Shown in pieces: positions 21,731 through 33,633 of a DNA stretch of 64,000 bases (the first letter of the stretch is position 1; every line of letters starts with the position of its first letter). The stretch is from Cyprinodon diabolis (lineage: Eukaryota; Chordata; Actinopteri; Cyprinodontiformes; Cyprinodontidae): contig CM060076.1 of NCBI GenBank assembly GCA_030533445.1, positions 28,184,103 to 28,248,102 on the forward strand, read 5' to 3'. The notes below the pieces were generated by a model. The model did no database searches and was not told the DNA's origin. It was given only the letters and a program-made list of their open reading frames with translations. A program made the translations under genes and the position numbers.

Positions 21731-24714
21731 TAATTTGCCAGACACTGTCCACCAAAACAATGCAAAACTTTCTGATATCATATTTGTTTCCTTAACACAA
21801 TTGATTTATGTCCTACTAAGCTAACATGCAAAACATGTTTGCTAAATGCCAGAAAAGGTTGCATTATTTTTTTCAATGTTCCACTTGTTTCCAAAAAGAA
21901 CATCAGCATCCTTATTCTGAAGTTGAACACATAAAAAACGGAACAATCTACTTAAATCATGCAGCCTTATTACTTAGGAAAAATCATTTTGATTTAATAG
22001 ATTTTTTTTTGTTTACATTTTGCTTAAAAGTCTTTGGTGGGTTGCCCGAGAGGAATGCAAAGGTAAAACCAATCAGCTGTACATACATTTTTCACTTTAA
22101 AAGCCAGAAATCCACCTACAATGCAGGCAGGGCTACTGTGAGCTGAGATTTCTTAAAGTGTTGGAATTTTTTACTCTGAATTTGCATAGGTTTAAAAAGT
22201 AGATAAAAGGTAAATTTGAGGGAAGAGAAAAAGTAGTTTCAACAGTTCTAGAAGCCTGCCCCAGAGAGGAATGCCTCTAAAATGTAGGAAATCTCAGTCT
22301 AAGGACAAGCAGTTCCAAAGATAATTGCGCACACAAGAGAAACAATCTTGCAGATTCAGCAGAATAATGTCCTAACCAACACCTGGGTTACATTACATCA
22401 CAACTTTTTCACAACAATTTTCTTTACTTACACATGAGAGAGAACTTGCTTTTACAAAAATGGTGAGTTAAAATTCAAAACAAGTACTTTTTTAGTTTGA
22501 CTTTGAGAACATGCAAATAAAAAACCTGTATTACACACTTGTAAACACATATTCGGCACTCAGTAGCCTGCCGTCGTTCTCTTGTCTGTGTTCTCAGATC
22601 TTTGCTAATTGCTCCCCTCGTTGGCTCACATGACTTGACACTAAAATGTACACAACATAGGTTAAAAAAAATATATAAAAAACTTTCTAAGGAGATTAGA
22701 ATATATGATCACTTTCACATAAAACTACCAAACAGCTACTGTGCTCCATAAATAAACATGCTTTTGAAAAAGAAATTTTATTAATTATGTTAATTAATCA
22801 TTTTCAACCCACATATTGCTATCTTTTCCTGTTCTTCACCATCAACGCAATGTCCTTACCAGTCCTCTTTCACTTAAGTGTTTCTCTACAACATATTCAG
22901 GTATCAAGGCCAGGAACAGTGCATCCATCTGACTAAACAAAAAGTTGCAGCGATTGGCCTTTCTGGTCCCAATTTCTGAGTTTGGTCTTCACCAATTTTG
23001 GTAGATTTAGTTTTGTAAAGAACTTTAGGACAAACTGATATAAGAAAAGGGTGCTATTTATGCTAGCCATCAAAGCAAATGGCCCTAAGTTTTATTTCTC
23101 TGTAAATCATAGTGCATGTTACACTTATTGCAATTCCTGCCTGAAAGTTTTAAGAGCTCTTACTTTTGATTAATCTATTGAATATGGAGAAAAAAATGAG
23201 ATAACTTTTAAAGGAAAATGAGGTAGTTCAAAACCCAGGTTTAAAGAAATGTGATAAAAGCAAGAAAAGTTAAAAATGTTCCATTTAAAAAAGAATCTAA
23301 TAATTTGAGACATTGAAAAATTAAACTCATGCGTTCCTCTAGTTTAGTGAGGTAACCTAGCAACAGAGATGAATGAACAATTTGTAGGTTTTGCCTCAAA
23401 ATTCATACAGAAACTAAAGGTGACCATAGACATATTTTCAAAGAAACAATTGAAAACCTAAGGAAGTTGTGTTAGGAGAACAGGACATAGATGATGATCA
23501 CAAGGAACCATCAAAGGACAAAGACAGCTTATAAACTGATGGAACAGTGGAGAATGACATGAAATACAGGTGAGTTATTCAGGGGATTATGGGAGCAGTT
23601 AAGGCAGAAGGATAGCAGGAAATCTGGGGGAGAGAGACTAATCAATACGAATGGAGCTGAGCTACAGGACACCAAAAAGACTAAATGAGATTTAAGATAA
23701 TTAAACCCAATTGTTCAAAAAAAAAAGAACACAAGAATAACCTAAGAAACAAAATGCAAAGTTATTAATTAATAGGGTATATCCCTAAATAACAAAAACA
23801 TCAAGAGAATATGGCAAGAATACACAATAAATAAATTATCAAAAAATAGAAGAAAACCAAAAGCCGAAATCAGAAAGAGGCTTCTTCAGATCAGCTGTAA
23901 GACATACCCCTACAGGAGACCCTACAGAAGACTTGCAACCATTTAACAGCAAGTATTTTTGAATTCAATATTGTGTGGAGAATCCTGCAACAAATGAGGC
24001 TGCTGCACAGTGTGGAGTTAGATCTAAAGAAGAGGAATAATGGCAAATATTTTGATTTTAGACATTTTCCCTCCCAACAAAATTGTCTTAAAGTTGTATC
24101 AACCTTCCAGCTGTTCAGCAAGTCAATTATCAATCTATCACCTTAGTGATAGTCTGTTGTTTAGTTAGACAAATGGTTTATTTAATTTAAATGTTTATTT
24201 TTAAATATGGATCTTCTGATATCCATTCGTCCTTCAATTATCATATTTTGCGGTGCTCTTTAAATGTTGACTCTGGAAAATAGAGCCATCAATTACTAAT
24301 GCAGTCTTTATTATTATTTACCTAGGTATAAGAACTCTGGGAATCTGGAAAAATATGTTAATATAACATATATATGTGGAAAACCTTGTGCTGTTCATTG
24401 ATCAAGTTGCAGATAGGTTTTTAAATCTGACAGAAAGCTTGTTATTAGTCAGATGATATTGCTTGCTCATTCACATGAGACATCTGTTTACAGACGTGTT
24501 GGAGTAGGTCCTTTGATACAAATGGTTTTACGGTGTTTCTTCAAAGATTGGTGAATTTAAAATCTTTTCTTTAAGCTTAAGTATCTGAAGACGTTTGTAG
24601 CTTGAGAACTCTTCTTTAACCACTGGAGATGGCTATAAGAACAGATATAGGCATGAATGCTGGGATGCCAAACGACTGCCATGGTAATATCGGTTAATGT
24701 TGTGTATTTCTTCA
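21731..24714. other. Unassigned AT-rich DNA
   Basis: No supported gene, RNA or clear transposon. The block 23440-23720 is purine-rich and could be a degraded repeat, but I could not assign it. Frames in 21826-22146 and 23891-24133 lack any domain. Confidence 0.4.
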
Positions 24715-24885
24715 TAACAAGTGTCCATCCATGAGGCAATCTCACCTCAAGAGAGTGATCTGTCTCTTCTATCCCCCTTCTAAGAGGCTGGGGCTTTATC
24801 AGCGAGACCATGATGAATTCTCAGCAGACACCCACTCCGTATGGGCCCAGAGTGAGCATGCATTTAAATTAACCTTCTCTTCCTA
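24715..24885. promoter_or_regulatory. Candidate conserved non-coding segment
   Basis: A GC-balanced, repeat-free segment ending in GAGCATGCATTTAAATTAACC. It stands out from the AT-rich flanks. Frames here (24731-25003 plus, 24557-24811 minus) overlap on opposite strands and are not gene-like. Confidence 0.3.
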
Positions 24886-25094
24886 CTACACTAGGATTTC
24901 TAAACTCTCTTTCTCTCTTGTCAAGCACTACATCAAACACAATAACAACAACAGTCCCAGCCCTCCGTTTCCCCTCCCTACTGTTTTCTACCTTCTTCTT
25001 TAAGTCATTTTTCTCACTGACATTTTACTTTCTTTTGTCCACATCACCAAAGACTCCTTTCATCTTTCTTTCATGATGGACTCATCTACATTTT

Positions 25095-25365
25095 TTTTAA
25101 AAGAACCTTACGTCACACTCGAGTTTGTTGCTGCGCCCTTTTCAAACCACAAAGTCGAAAAGCCATCACACTTAGCCACCTTGTTTCTTGTCTCTTTTTT
25201 TCATCGCTCCACGTTTCAGAACCAGAAGGTGAAAGGCAACATCTTGCTGATCAGAGCATCAAAGCTGCTAGTCTGCCCCCAGGCTGGTGCATCAATCTTT
25301 GGGTTGGATTATCATACTACGAGAGCCTTATCCCCCATGGCCATAGCTTTTTAGGGTACAACGCG
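25095..25365. promoter_or_regulatory. Candidate conserved non-coding segment
   Basis: A repeat-free block with balanced composition, bounded by pyrimidine-rich DNA upstream and AT-rich DNA downstream. It contains GGTTGGATTATCATACTACG near 25301, a GATTA/TAATC-type homeodomain core. The support is compositional only. Confidence 0.3.
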
Positions 25366-26300
25366 TAGATCACTCACATGAATATAACAAAAACCCTCGA
25401 TGCATACCTGCTCTATTGCTACAAACACTCAAATTATAGAACAGTCACCTATGGTTAGGGCAAGCTTTGTTTAAACTACAGTATAATTAAATGTTTACAT
25501 CATTCATTAGCAGTGTTTAGAAAGACTAAAACTTACAACAAAAAAAACAGACATCTGCAAATAATTTCACTTTTTGTTAAACCTAACAATTACCTTCTAT
25601 GTATTTTGTAGTTAAATATGCAACAAGGTTATATTAAGGATTCTGAAGTTATAGCACAACAAGAGGCTGCATGGGTTTCAAAATTCTTTTAAAACAAAAG
25701 TTTGACTATTCAGAAGCTCGGCTACTCTCTTTACTCCCACAATAATCCTATTCTTCCATCTATCTTTTTATCTACTCTAAACAGCATTCCTGTCCTCACT
25801 TCCCCGCAGCACTCTGCCACCACCATGCCTAATGATGGCAATGTTGAGTTTTGGATGAATTGCAGGGAAAGTTCCGGCCACATAAGGTACTTTGCAGCTT
25901 TTTCAAAAAGTTATTTTTCATCTGCAGGGTTTTTGATAAATTGAAAGGAGGCAATATTTGAACACATAAGTGGAAGTTATCCTTTCAACAGATCCTTCCA
26001 ATTAAACTATGGATACTTGCACGTCCTTTAGAGCTATAATAGGCTTATTCATAGTTTTACATTGAACCAGAACCACTGGGGAACACCCATGTATTGAACA
26101 AAATCACTTAAATGTGTATTGTCCTCAAGCCATATTTCAACTTGTTTAAAAAAGTTTGCCTAAATCACAGTTAGCTGCATAAATCACAATGGAAGCAAGC
26201 AAGGGGAGAACTTCTAGAGTAGATTACAATAAAGTAAAATAGTAAAGAAATATTTTGTTGTCCCACAGCAGGAAAAGTCAGGTGTTATAGGCTGATAAAA
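25366..26300. other. Unassigned AT-rich DNA
   Basis: No supported feature was seen. Confidence 0.4.
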
Positions 26301-26372
26301 ATTCTGAGTCATCCAGGTCATAGTCATTCCATAAACGTTTAAAAAACAATCCACTGGACTTGGTTTCCGAGA

Positions 26373-26418
26373 TTTGAAGACGTTTCGCTTCCCCTCCAGG
26401 AAGCTTTCTTAATTCAAA
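26373..26418 (-). ncRNA. Decayed hammerhead ribozyme-like motif, minus strand
   Basis: This is the mirror of the plus-strand motif in the left arm. On the minus strand it reads TTTGAA, core TTAAGAA, GCTTCC-loop-GGAAGC, then GAAACGTC and TTCAAA. The first core strand has three departures from CUGANGA. The ACGT between GAAA and the cleavage site is self-complementary, as in dimerising hammerheads with very short helix III. Confidence 0.45.
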
Positions 26419-26434
26419 TGTGAACTGAGAAAGC

Positions 26435-26480
26435 TTTGAATTGAGAAAGCTTCCTGGAGGGGAAGCGAAATGTCTTCAAA
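26435..26480 (+). ncRNA. Decayed hammerhead ribozyme-like motif, plus strand
   Basis: Helix I is TTTGAA/TTCAAA, helix II GCTTCC/GGAAGC with a six-base loop. The second core strand GAAA is intact, and a UC lies at the expected cleavage site (26473-26474). The first core strand reads TTGAGAA where CUGANGA is expected; C3 to U and G8 to A are both transitions. G8 is catalytic in known hammerheads, so this copy is probably inactive. Confidence 0.5.
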
Positions 26481-26630
26481 TCTTGGAAACCAAGTCCAGT
26501 AGATTGTTTTTTAAACTTTTACGGAAAGTCGAGTGTTATAGTTGTAGTGTTACTGGCAAATAGTAGAATACAGATGCACAAAATGGTGAAAAAAACCCAA
26601 AACAAAATAAGTTAAGAAAAGTGCTGGTGA

Positions 26631-27110
26631 AGATTCTTAGTCATCCAGGTCATAGTCATTCCAAAAAAGTGACTATGTAGAATTTTGTAGATTTTTGATT
26701 GTTGTAGATTGTAGATTTTTGACAGTTGGACTCAGGTTCCAACTAAAAAATCTACAACGCAGTGATATAGCTGATTACTTCCTGCTATCATCTCAACCCT
26801 CATCTCCATGCAGGGGACCGAAACACCTTTTGCCTGGTTGAACAACAATGACCCTAATGACTCACTTTTCAGAGGCAAGGGACAGTATAGGGTTTTACAT
26901 GCCAACAACGACCTCAGCAACTCCCAAATTACCAAGGGGTGGACCTTTTTTTTGTTCAATTTGCATGATTTCTAAGCCATAACAAGGCGTTTGTTTGGGC
27001 CACTCTATAAGCTTGGAACTCAATGCTACTCCAGACATTTTCATTTGAGAAAGCTTTCTAGATGAGAGGCGAAACATCTTCAAACTTGGAAAACCAAGTC
27101 CAGAGATTTT
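26631..27110 (+). mobile_element. Second copy of the same repeat family (Penelope-like candidate)
   Basis: The head GATTCTTAGTCATCCAGGTC and following CATAGTCATTCC match 26301-26330. The tail (27042-27100) matches the right arm of the palindrome, with TTGAGAAAGCTTTCTAGATG, GAGGCGAAACATCTTCAAAC and CCAAGTCCAG. Between head and tail lie about 370 bases of body. On the minus strand two overlapping short frames (26732-26959 and 26895-27083) read across it, but no reverse transcriptase motif is visible. The tail keeps the GAAAC core strand, but helix I is broken. Confidence 0.55.
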
Positions 27111-28950
27111 TTATTTTTTTTCCTTTTTAGGAATAACATAAGAAAAATAAACTGTATAGTTAAACTAGCTATTTATCATACAGCATGTCAGTCTCTCCAT
27201 ATAAGGGAAAGTATAGGAGTCGTTAATATTTGCTTAAAAACATTTTGTTGGTTTAATTTTTTGTTTGGACATTTAATGCTCTGTTTTTAGTGGCATGGTT
27301 TCATCCATTAAGTCTTTGGGTTAGACTATAAAGAAATAATGGGATAATGTTGAGAACTTGATACACTCAAGCTGCTTCAACACATCAGCTTAAGCCATCG
27401 GTGGAGGTTTGTCCAGTCTTTAGGAATGCTTTTCCAGCAATTATAGACAACATATTCATTCAACCTTACATTTGGGACATGACAGTAATTTGCCTAATCA
27501 ATATTATGGTAACTAACTTTATGAGGGAAATATGAAAGACCAGCACATACTGCTTGCATTCAAGCACAAGCTCTGATGCATTTTTTTAGCCATATTGGCT
27601 GTGTAGAAGCTCCTCTATAGACCACTGGCTGCGTGAAATCAAGTATTTATTGGATGGTATGTCCCAAACATTTCCCCAGCATTAAAAAGCAGAGTCATAA
27701 ATGGTCATTTTTGTTTGCTGATCTAACAATCTTAAATAAGATCGCTATTTCAATTGATCTGTTTTGGGTTTGCTTGACGTGTAATGCAAAAGTACATTGT
27801 TTTTGTTCTTTCATTTACTGTGTATTTCTAAGGCTCTGAGATATCCCTGCTTTCTATATAGACATTGTGTGTTTTCAGCCAAACTTATATGGGGCAATCC
27901 TGGCAGGTTTATCTTGTGATTCAGAGATTATTTTTGTGCATTTTTGTCAAAGTAGGTTTGTTTTACTTTGTCACTGTGCCTCTCCCTGTCTGACTAATAA
28001 CATTCCCATTACATTGATGCAGAGATCCAACCAAAGTAGATGACGGGTTTACCTTGGTTGGACCTACACAAGCATAATTACAGAGAATGGCGAGTGCTCT
28101 GGCCAATCCCATGCCTATGCATTGTATCCAACTATATTTGTCCAATTGAATGCTGGATTGTGTCTCTTGTGTTCAGGCTTTAAGAATTACCTGTTGCAGT
28201 TTGTTTAACCTTAAGACAAAAAACGTTTAACCTTAGGAGAATTTTTCTTGAACTCCACCTATATCAAATTATCATATTATTTATCAATCTGGATAGTATA
28301 TACCCTATTTTTCATTCTAAAAAGAAAAATGTTAATGGTGTAGTTTAAGTTCAGAGGTTCTTCATGAGATACAACAAATGAGCTCTAAGAAACATCATTA
28401 CCTCAATGAATATAAACAGCTGCTGTGCTAAATGAGGTTCACCAATTCATGAACTGGGTTATCCTGTTAATATCAGGGTAGGTGATCAAAATAGTCTTGG
28501 CCTGATGGGGCCTGGTGGGAAACAAACACTTTTTTCTGGTTTGATGCTAACTGACCACAATTGGAAGCCAAGACTAAGTACTTGTTTTATCTCATGGTAG
28601 TGGGCTATATGTCATGTGAAATCTATGCATTAGGTCAACAGACAAAGTATGCATTGCTGGTGTTGCACATCCTGTCTAAAACTTGTTGGAAGTCATTACA
28701 AAGGTTTTTATCTGTCAGGTAGATATAGAATAAACAGAGACGATAGATTATATGTATTTGAGAAAAAAACATTTCTGTACTGTCTCCATGTCTACTAATA
28801 CAGCAGCTTCAACCTCAAGCCTTGGAAACTCTGCAACTTGCCACTAAAACTGGGATTTTCCCCAGTAAATCCACAAAAGCTATTGTTTCACAGTAAATTG
28901 AAGAAAGTTCTAGAAAAAACAGAGTAATTATTCATTATCCAAACAATTTG
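27111..28950. other. Unassigned AT-rich DNA
   Basis: No supported gene or recognisable element was found in this stretch. Confidence 0.4.
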
Positions 28951-28954
28951 AGAG

Positions 28955-29130
28955 CAGCTACCTAATTTGGCTCTGTTATTTGGCTTTTCCTGCATACATT
29001 TGCACATTGATGTGGGCCGTTGGATGCGGAGAGGCTGCGTTTTCCTGTGTGATGTCTCACACTGTGGCACGGCCCAGTCGGGAGGCAGGGCCAGCTGAGA
29101 CACAAAGATTGGTTTTGTTCTGCTTTCGCT
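28955..29130. promoter_or_regulatory. Candidate conserved non-coding segment
   Basis: GC-balanced and repeat-free, with CATACATTTGCACATTGATG near 28993 and several CpGs at 29020-29090. It differs sharply from the AT-rich flanks. Overlapping minus-strand frames (28888-29193, 28962-29147) are in different phases and not domain-bearing. Confidence 0.33.
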
Positions 29131-29469
29131 GTGCAGCACTTTAACATATTCAGCGTTATTGCTTTTTGTCAGTGGCGTAGTGACAGTAAACAAACACCTT
29201 TGTCGTGTGTGTCTCCGGGTATATATGTATCTGCATCAGCTTGGTTAGGGTGTGCTCTCTGTTACAGAGGGGTTATTTGGGTTAAGAAAAAGTATTTAAA
29301 AAAACAAAGTTGGAGAGTTTAAGAACCTATTAAACCCCTTCACACCAAGCTTTATAAAACATGGAATACACACTTAGACATGTGAGTAAATGTAACCCTA
29401 AATGCTGATATAATGTATACAGTATTCATCAGAAACCAGGAGGCTGCATTTCCTTTACTATAGACTTCA

Positions 29470-29850
29470 TTTTAATTCACTTCCATCTTGCCTCACATTC
29501 TGCATCTTTCATGTATTCCATGTTTTTTCGAACTATTTTTTTGAGCTGCCAGGGAGATACGGCCACCGGTGTCTGTGGCCGGCTCTGTGTTGTGCTCTGA
29601 CTGTCTCCCTGAGATTTGCATAAATAAAGCACCCGGTCCCAGCATGCCCACGCTATTGCCCAGGTGCAAGGACATTTGCATATAGAGCTGTGATAGGGCT
29701 CCCCTGGGTCCCCTCTGCAACTGCTGAGCGGGTAGGGGGCCGGCAGCACCACAAATGAGTTCCGAATTGGAAGCTCGCCGCTGCCCTCCGATTTATGTAT
29801 GTGTAGGCATGGAACAAGCCCAAGAATGACCAGAGACAGAACAGGGAGGG
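29470..29850. promoter_or_regulatory. Candidate enhancer-like segment with two POU octamers
   Basis: Two exact ATTTGCAT octamers sit exactly 60 bases apart (29614-29621 and 29674-29681), the second followed by ATATAGAGC. The segment also has ATAAATAAAGCACC and GC-balanced, repeat-free sequence over almost 400 bases. A 171-codon minus-strand frame (29477-29992) crosses it but has no domain. It is best explained by the low stop density of GC-richer DNA. Confidence 0.45.
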
Positions 29851-30119
29851 ATAAAAAGGAAATAAAGAAAAAGATAGACATGAGGAGATGGGAAGCATAT
29901 GGCATAAGGCACAAAAGCAGCAGAGACAGCTGCTTAGATATTGTTAACCCATATGTTTGATTGTAACTTGGTTTGCTGCTGGATTTTGACATCAGGGTGG
30001 GTCACTCCATTGTTTATGTACATCATATAATGAATCCCATAATAACTTTCAACAGCTCTCCTGATATATTACCCCATATTTTGTTGGACATCGACCAAAG
30101 CAATATGAGCCATGATATT

Positions 30120-30365
30120 TCTTGACTTTTTGCATTTTCCATCATGCGTTTCCATTACCATGGAGTCTCGGTGGCCTTTTGAATCAGCAGAATATGGTTT
30201 GGGAGGCAGGGAGCCGAGCCCAGTCCTGATTAGTCACATGCCGCTCCTCCCGCGGCACTCTCTCATCTGAGCACCATCGAGCCATCCCTCATTCAAGAGA
30301 CAAGTTCTGATGGGACAGCAGCCAAAGGAGCCTTACGAGATTGTTGAGCAGATCTTGCCAAATTA
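30120..30365. promoter_or_regulatory. Candidate conserved non-coding segment
   Basis: Repeat-free and GC-balanced, with CAGTCCTGATTAGTCACATG near 30220 and GCTCCTCCCGCGGCACTCTC near 30242. It sits between AT-rich blocks and directly upstream of a Tc1-like relic. Confidence 0.36.
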
Positions 30366-30477
30366 TAGAAGCACTGAATCACACACAAACACAAATCTTA
30401 AACAGAAAGGACTGGGTAGGGACATTGCTTGATAAGCTTTAAATATATCATTATCTTTCAATGTATCAGGTTCTTAA

Positions 30478-31265
30478 AGACACACTGTTATCCTTTTAAA
30501 ATCTTCACATTTTGTGATTTGCAATTCAGAACTTTCATGTATTTTACATGATAGACCAACACTGTAGTAGATAAATGTGAAGTGGGAGGAATGACATATT
30601 TTTTCTCATAAATACATGTGCATTTGTTTTTAGCTCCTCTGAATGATTCATTTATATAATCACGGTATGTCTCGACCAGCTTTGAGACAATTTTCTTTTA
30701 GATTCTTCTTTGCAAAATAAGTAATTGTCAGGTTGTATGAAAAATGTCTGTGATCTTCTAAAGTCTTGCCCAACATTCTTGTTTTCTTGACACTTTGACT
30801 AGGCCATTCTATGGACATGATTGATCTAAACCTTTCCTGCAGCTTCTAACTCAGTGGTCGAAAACTTCAGCCCTCAAGGGCTTCAACTTTGAACTGTGTG
30901 TCTTCTTCAACTCATCTGACTCAAATATAAACCCCTTAGAAGATCTCTGTAAAGCTTTACTTCTTGCTAGTGAGGCAGTTACCCATTTGATCCAGGTGTT
31001 TAGGGCAAGGGAAACATCTGCCAGTTACAGAAAACAAACCCTTTAAGTTTGGAGTCTCAACAGCTGCTGTAACAGATTATGCATAAAGTTTCATACGTTT
31101 TTTCATAATTTCTTGCCAGCTTTCATGTCCCTGCTGAACTGAAGCTCACGGGTATGATGCTGCCACCTTATTTCAATTTGGAGATGCTAACCTCAAGGTA
31201 ATCTGTACAAATAGCTTTGTGCAAATAAAGTTTTGCATGGCAACCTACATTGCCTAACCAGAGCA
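30478..31265 (-). mobile_element. Tc1-like transposon relic, minus orientation, with a nested fragment
   Basis: In order: ACATGATAGACCAACACTGT, AAATGTGAAGTGGGAGGAATG, TTTTAGATTCTTCTTTGCAA, CTTTGACTAGGCCATTCTAT, GGTATGATGCTGCCACC. These are signature phrases of an abundant teleost Tc1-like non-autonomous repeat. The order is interrupted at about 30845-31050 by DNA of a second repeat (see separate entry). No intact frame remains. Confidence 0.6.
30845..31055. mobile_element. Small MITE fragment nested in the Tc1-like relic
   Basis: The left side (CTCAGTGGTCGAAAACTTCA, GCCCTCAAGGGC) resembles the ends of a fish hAT-type MITE ('cagtggtc...ccctcaagggc'). The body includes ATCTGACTCAAATA and CATTTGATCCAGGTGTTTAG, an internal near-inverted pair typical of that family. 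The right end has decayed. Confidence 0.42.
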
Positions 31266-31587
31266 CTGTTTTTCAGATTTGTTGAGGCATTCTTTCAACA
31301 GCTTCTTTCTTTCATTTTCCCATAGATGTAATTTGTGTATGATGTATAAAAAGCAAAACAAAAAAACAGATGTCCTTTCAAGACATTTTTCTACTTGAGC
31401 TCTTTTTCTACTTTAGCAGTGGCCTCTTACTTCTCTGACTAATGCTCTCCGTATCTGGCCTGTTGATTCCAGTCAAAATTGGTATCTCTGGGTAGTTTTA
31501 GGTTGATAACCTAATTCTTTAAATTCTCCATGTTAGTCCCTAATCTCTCCTCAGTTTCTTGTCCATCTTTAATGCCCCCACAGAGTG
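31266..31587. other. Unassigned DNA between two transposon relics
   Basis: No gene or identifiable repeat. It could be a further decayed part of the Tc1-like relic. Confidence 0.35.
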
Positions 31588-33117
31588 CATTCTCAAACAC
31601 TTCGGGTTAAAAGCAACCCAATTTGGGTAGTTTTCTCAGCCCAGCGCTGCTTAAATATTGGACAAAAGGCACGCAGAGTTAATTTACCTGAACAATTTTG
31701 GTTTGTTGACTTAATACAACATTGGGTTGTTTGTACAGCCCAAATGGGTTAGTTGTAAAACCCATTTAAGGCCTCAAATTGACACTGCCGGGTTGTTGAA
31801 ACCCAGCAAGTTGGGTGGTTAATATATTATTATTTTATAACCATTATATCATATTAAAATTATGATCATTATTTTAATATAACTATTACTTATTAATATT
31901 GCAATTCTAATTGTACGTTATTTTCTTCATGAAATATATTCTCACACCAATAACGTCACAATAAATACTTATTAGAATACTAAATCAACAGAATACACAA
32001 AAATATAAAAAAATATATAAACATACAAAATTTCTATAAAATGTTCATGTAGGCTTACACTCCTTCAGATAGTGTTAGTGGAAAATAAAAACCTATTGAA
32101 GCACATATCAGCAGCAATAGCTGTCTCAGCTTCACTCGCATCGTCTGAGATCGCAACAAAGGCTTGAGAGTAAAGAAATCTATTTGCCAGCAGCAAAATG
32201 GCTGCGACCTGGAGGACTCTGCTTTCTACAACTACTCCACCATGATACTTCAAACCTATGACGAGAAAAAAGACTAACCTTAAGCTAAAAAGGCCAACCA
32301 AGCTGCAGGTTCTGTGGACAGCAATTAGCAGCTTGTTGCCTTGGTAACAATAATCCACTCAGCCTTTTTATGTTTACAATTATTGAACTTACACTTTAAA
32401 CAGTTAGAGAAAAAATATATTATTTTGTAACGCTGCTGAAAAAAATAGCTTCATCAGCTAAAGTACTAGCTGAAATGTGGCCAAAGCACACCAGGCTAGC
32501 TTAAAAAAATGCAAACTTATTACTGTGTAAGCTAACAGCTAGCTTTTCTTATTTTTCTTATCTTTTTTTAACAGTGTCCTTTCTGGCAATATGGCAATAA
32601 GAATAATTGTCTTGATGCCAAAAAGAGCCCAAAAGATTTTACTTTCACAAGTGGGGCAGTACGGCTATCGCCATAGTAACCAATTGATTCCTGAAGCAAG
32701 TACTCAACAGTGCCACACAAACTTAAATCTTAGTGACTAAATGAAGCTTTATATAATACTATAAAATGAACTTAATGGAAAGAAAAAAGCAAGGTATGTC
32801 ACAAATTGCTTTGTGCTGAATTGAGACTGACTGGTCTGGTCTCATCAGATATTGTCAAGGTCCAGTTAGTCGGAGGTGTGTTGGGTTGCATATGCTAAAA
32901 CATCAATTCAAGGTGTTAGGTAGTTCAAAATAAACAAAAACAACATTATAGAAATTATAATCCAACATCTTTTAACTTCCTGCCCAACAGAAATAGCCTA
33001 GAAAATTGGGTTCTCAGAATACTCAATTAAATGAAAATAGTCCAATTAAATCACCCAACATGCTCAACCCAGCAGATGGGTTAAAAAACAAAACAACACA
33101 GCATTTCTTAGAGAGTA
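31588..33117. mobile_element. Degraded DNA transposon with GGGTT-rich ends
   Basis: The left end reads CATTCTCAAACACTTCGGGTTAAAAGCAACCCA in pattern. The right end, on the minus strand, reads TACTCTCTAAGAAATGCTGTGTT and then TTAACCCATCTGCTGGGTT. Both resemble the fish 'cactctctaaaaaatgctgggttaaaaacaacccaa' terminus. Multiple GGGTT/AACCC motifs lie within 250 bases of both ends. The middle is AT-rich and non-coding; the minus-strand frame 32065-32358 has no transposase features. No clean target duplication was found, so the boundaries are approximate. Confidence 0.55.
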
Positions 33118-33625
33118 TTACAGCACAAAAACACCCCAAAGAATTTTTTATATGATAGAAATACCTGAGTTTACTGTATCACTATATTGTACATACATAT
33201 AATCCATGCAGGAATATCTTGGCGGAATCTAAGCAGAACAAAAAGTCCTTCTGCAGCATAGCAATGGTCTAACAGGCTTTTGAACCTGGTAATCACCTAA
33301 GAGAGACTGAAATATAAGCAAGAAATTAACTAATTGTCAACAGCTGCTAAGACATTTTGACCTCAATTAACAAAGGAAGCTGATCTAAACAGGCGAATGA
33401 AAACTCAAGGCCAAACAGTGATGAGTTATTCTCATCTAAGATGCCAGGGGTCACTGAAAGCCCTCATTAAGAGTTTCGCTATTTAGGATTATAAATATAT
33501 CGCAGATAGAAAACAGCTGCAAACGCAGGAGGATGTTTCTTTGAAATAAAATGGCAACACAAAATAAGCTTTCCAAAAATGATTAGAAAATATTTTAGTG
33601 GATTGGTTTTTCCATACTTTTATTG
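33118..33625. other. Unassigned AT-rich DNA
   Basis: No supported feature was seen in this gap between two DNA transposons. Confidence 0.4.
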
Positions 33626-33633
33626 ACCACATA

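Larger units (their letters stand above)
26301..26530. repeat. Palindromic repeat with decayed hammerhead-ribozyme geometry
   Basis: After a head (ATTCTGAGTCATCCAGGTCA) the segment is an inverted duplicate. The arms 26347-26420 and 26433-26506 are near-perfect reverse complements around a centre near 26426. The right arm can be read as TTTGAA (26435-26440), a 7-base core TTGAGAA, helix GCTTCC/GGAAGC (26449-26454 with 26461-26466), GAAA (26467-26470), then TGTC and TTCAAA (26475-26480), which pairs back to TTTGAA. This is the layout of a type I hammerhead with minimal helix III. Such motifs are known from Penelope-like retroelements. The core departs from CUGANGA at two positions. Confidence 0.7.

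Noticed and set aside
29477..29992. 171-codon minus-strand open frame, the longest in the window
   Set aside because: It has no recognisable domain, is overlapped by two other frames in different phases, and lies over a GC-balanced segment with two octamer motifs that better explains the sequence.
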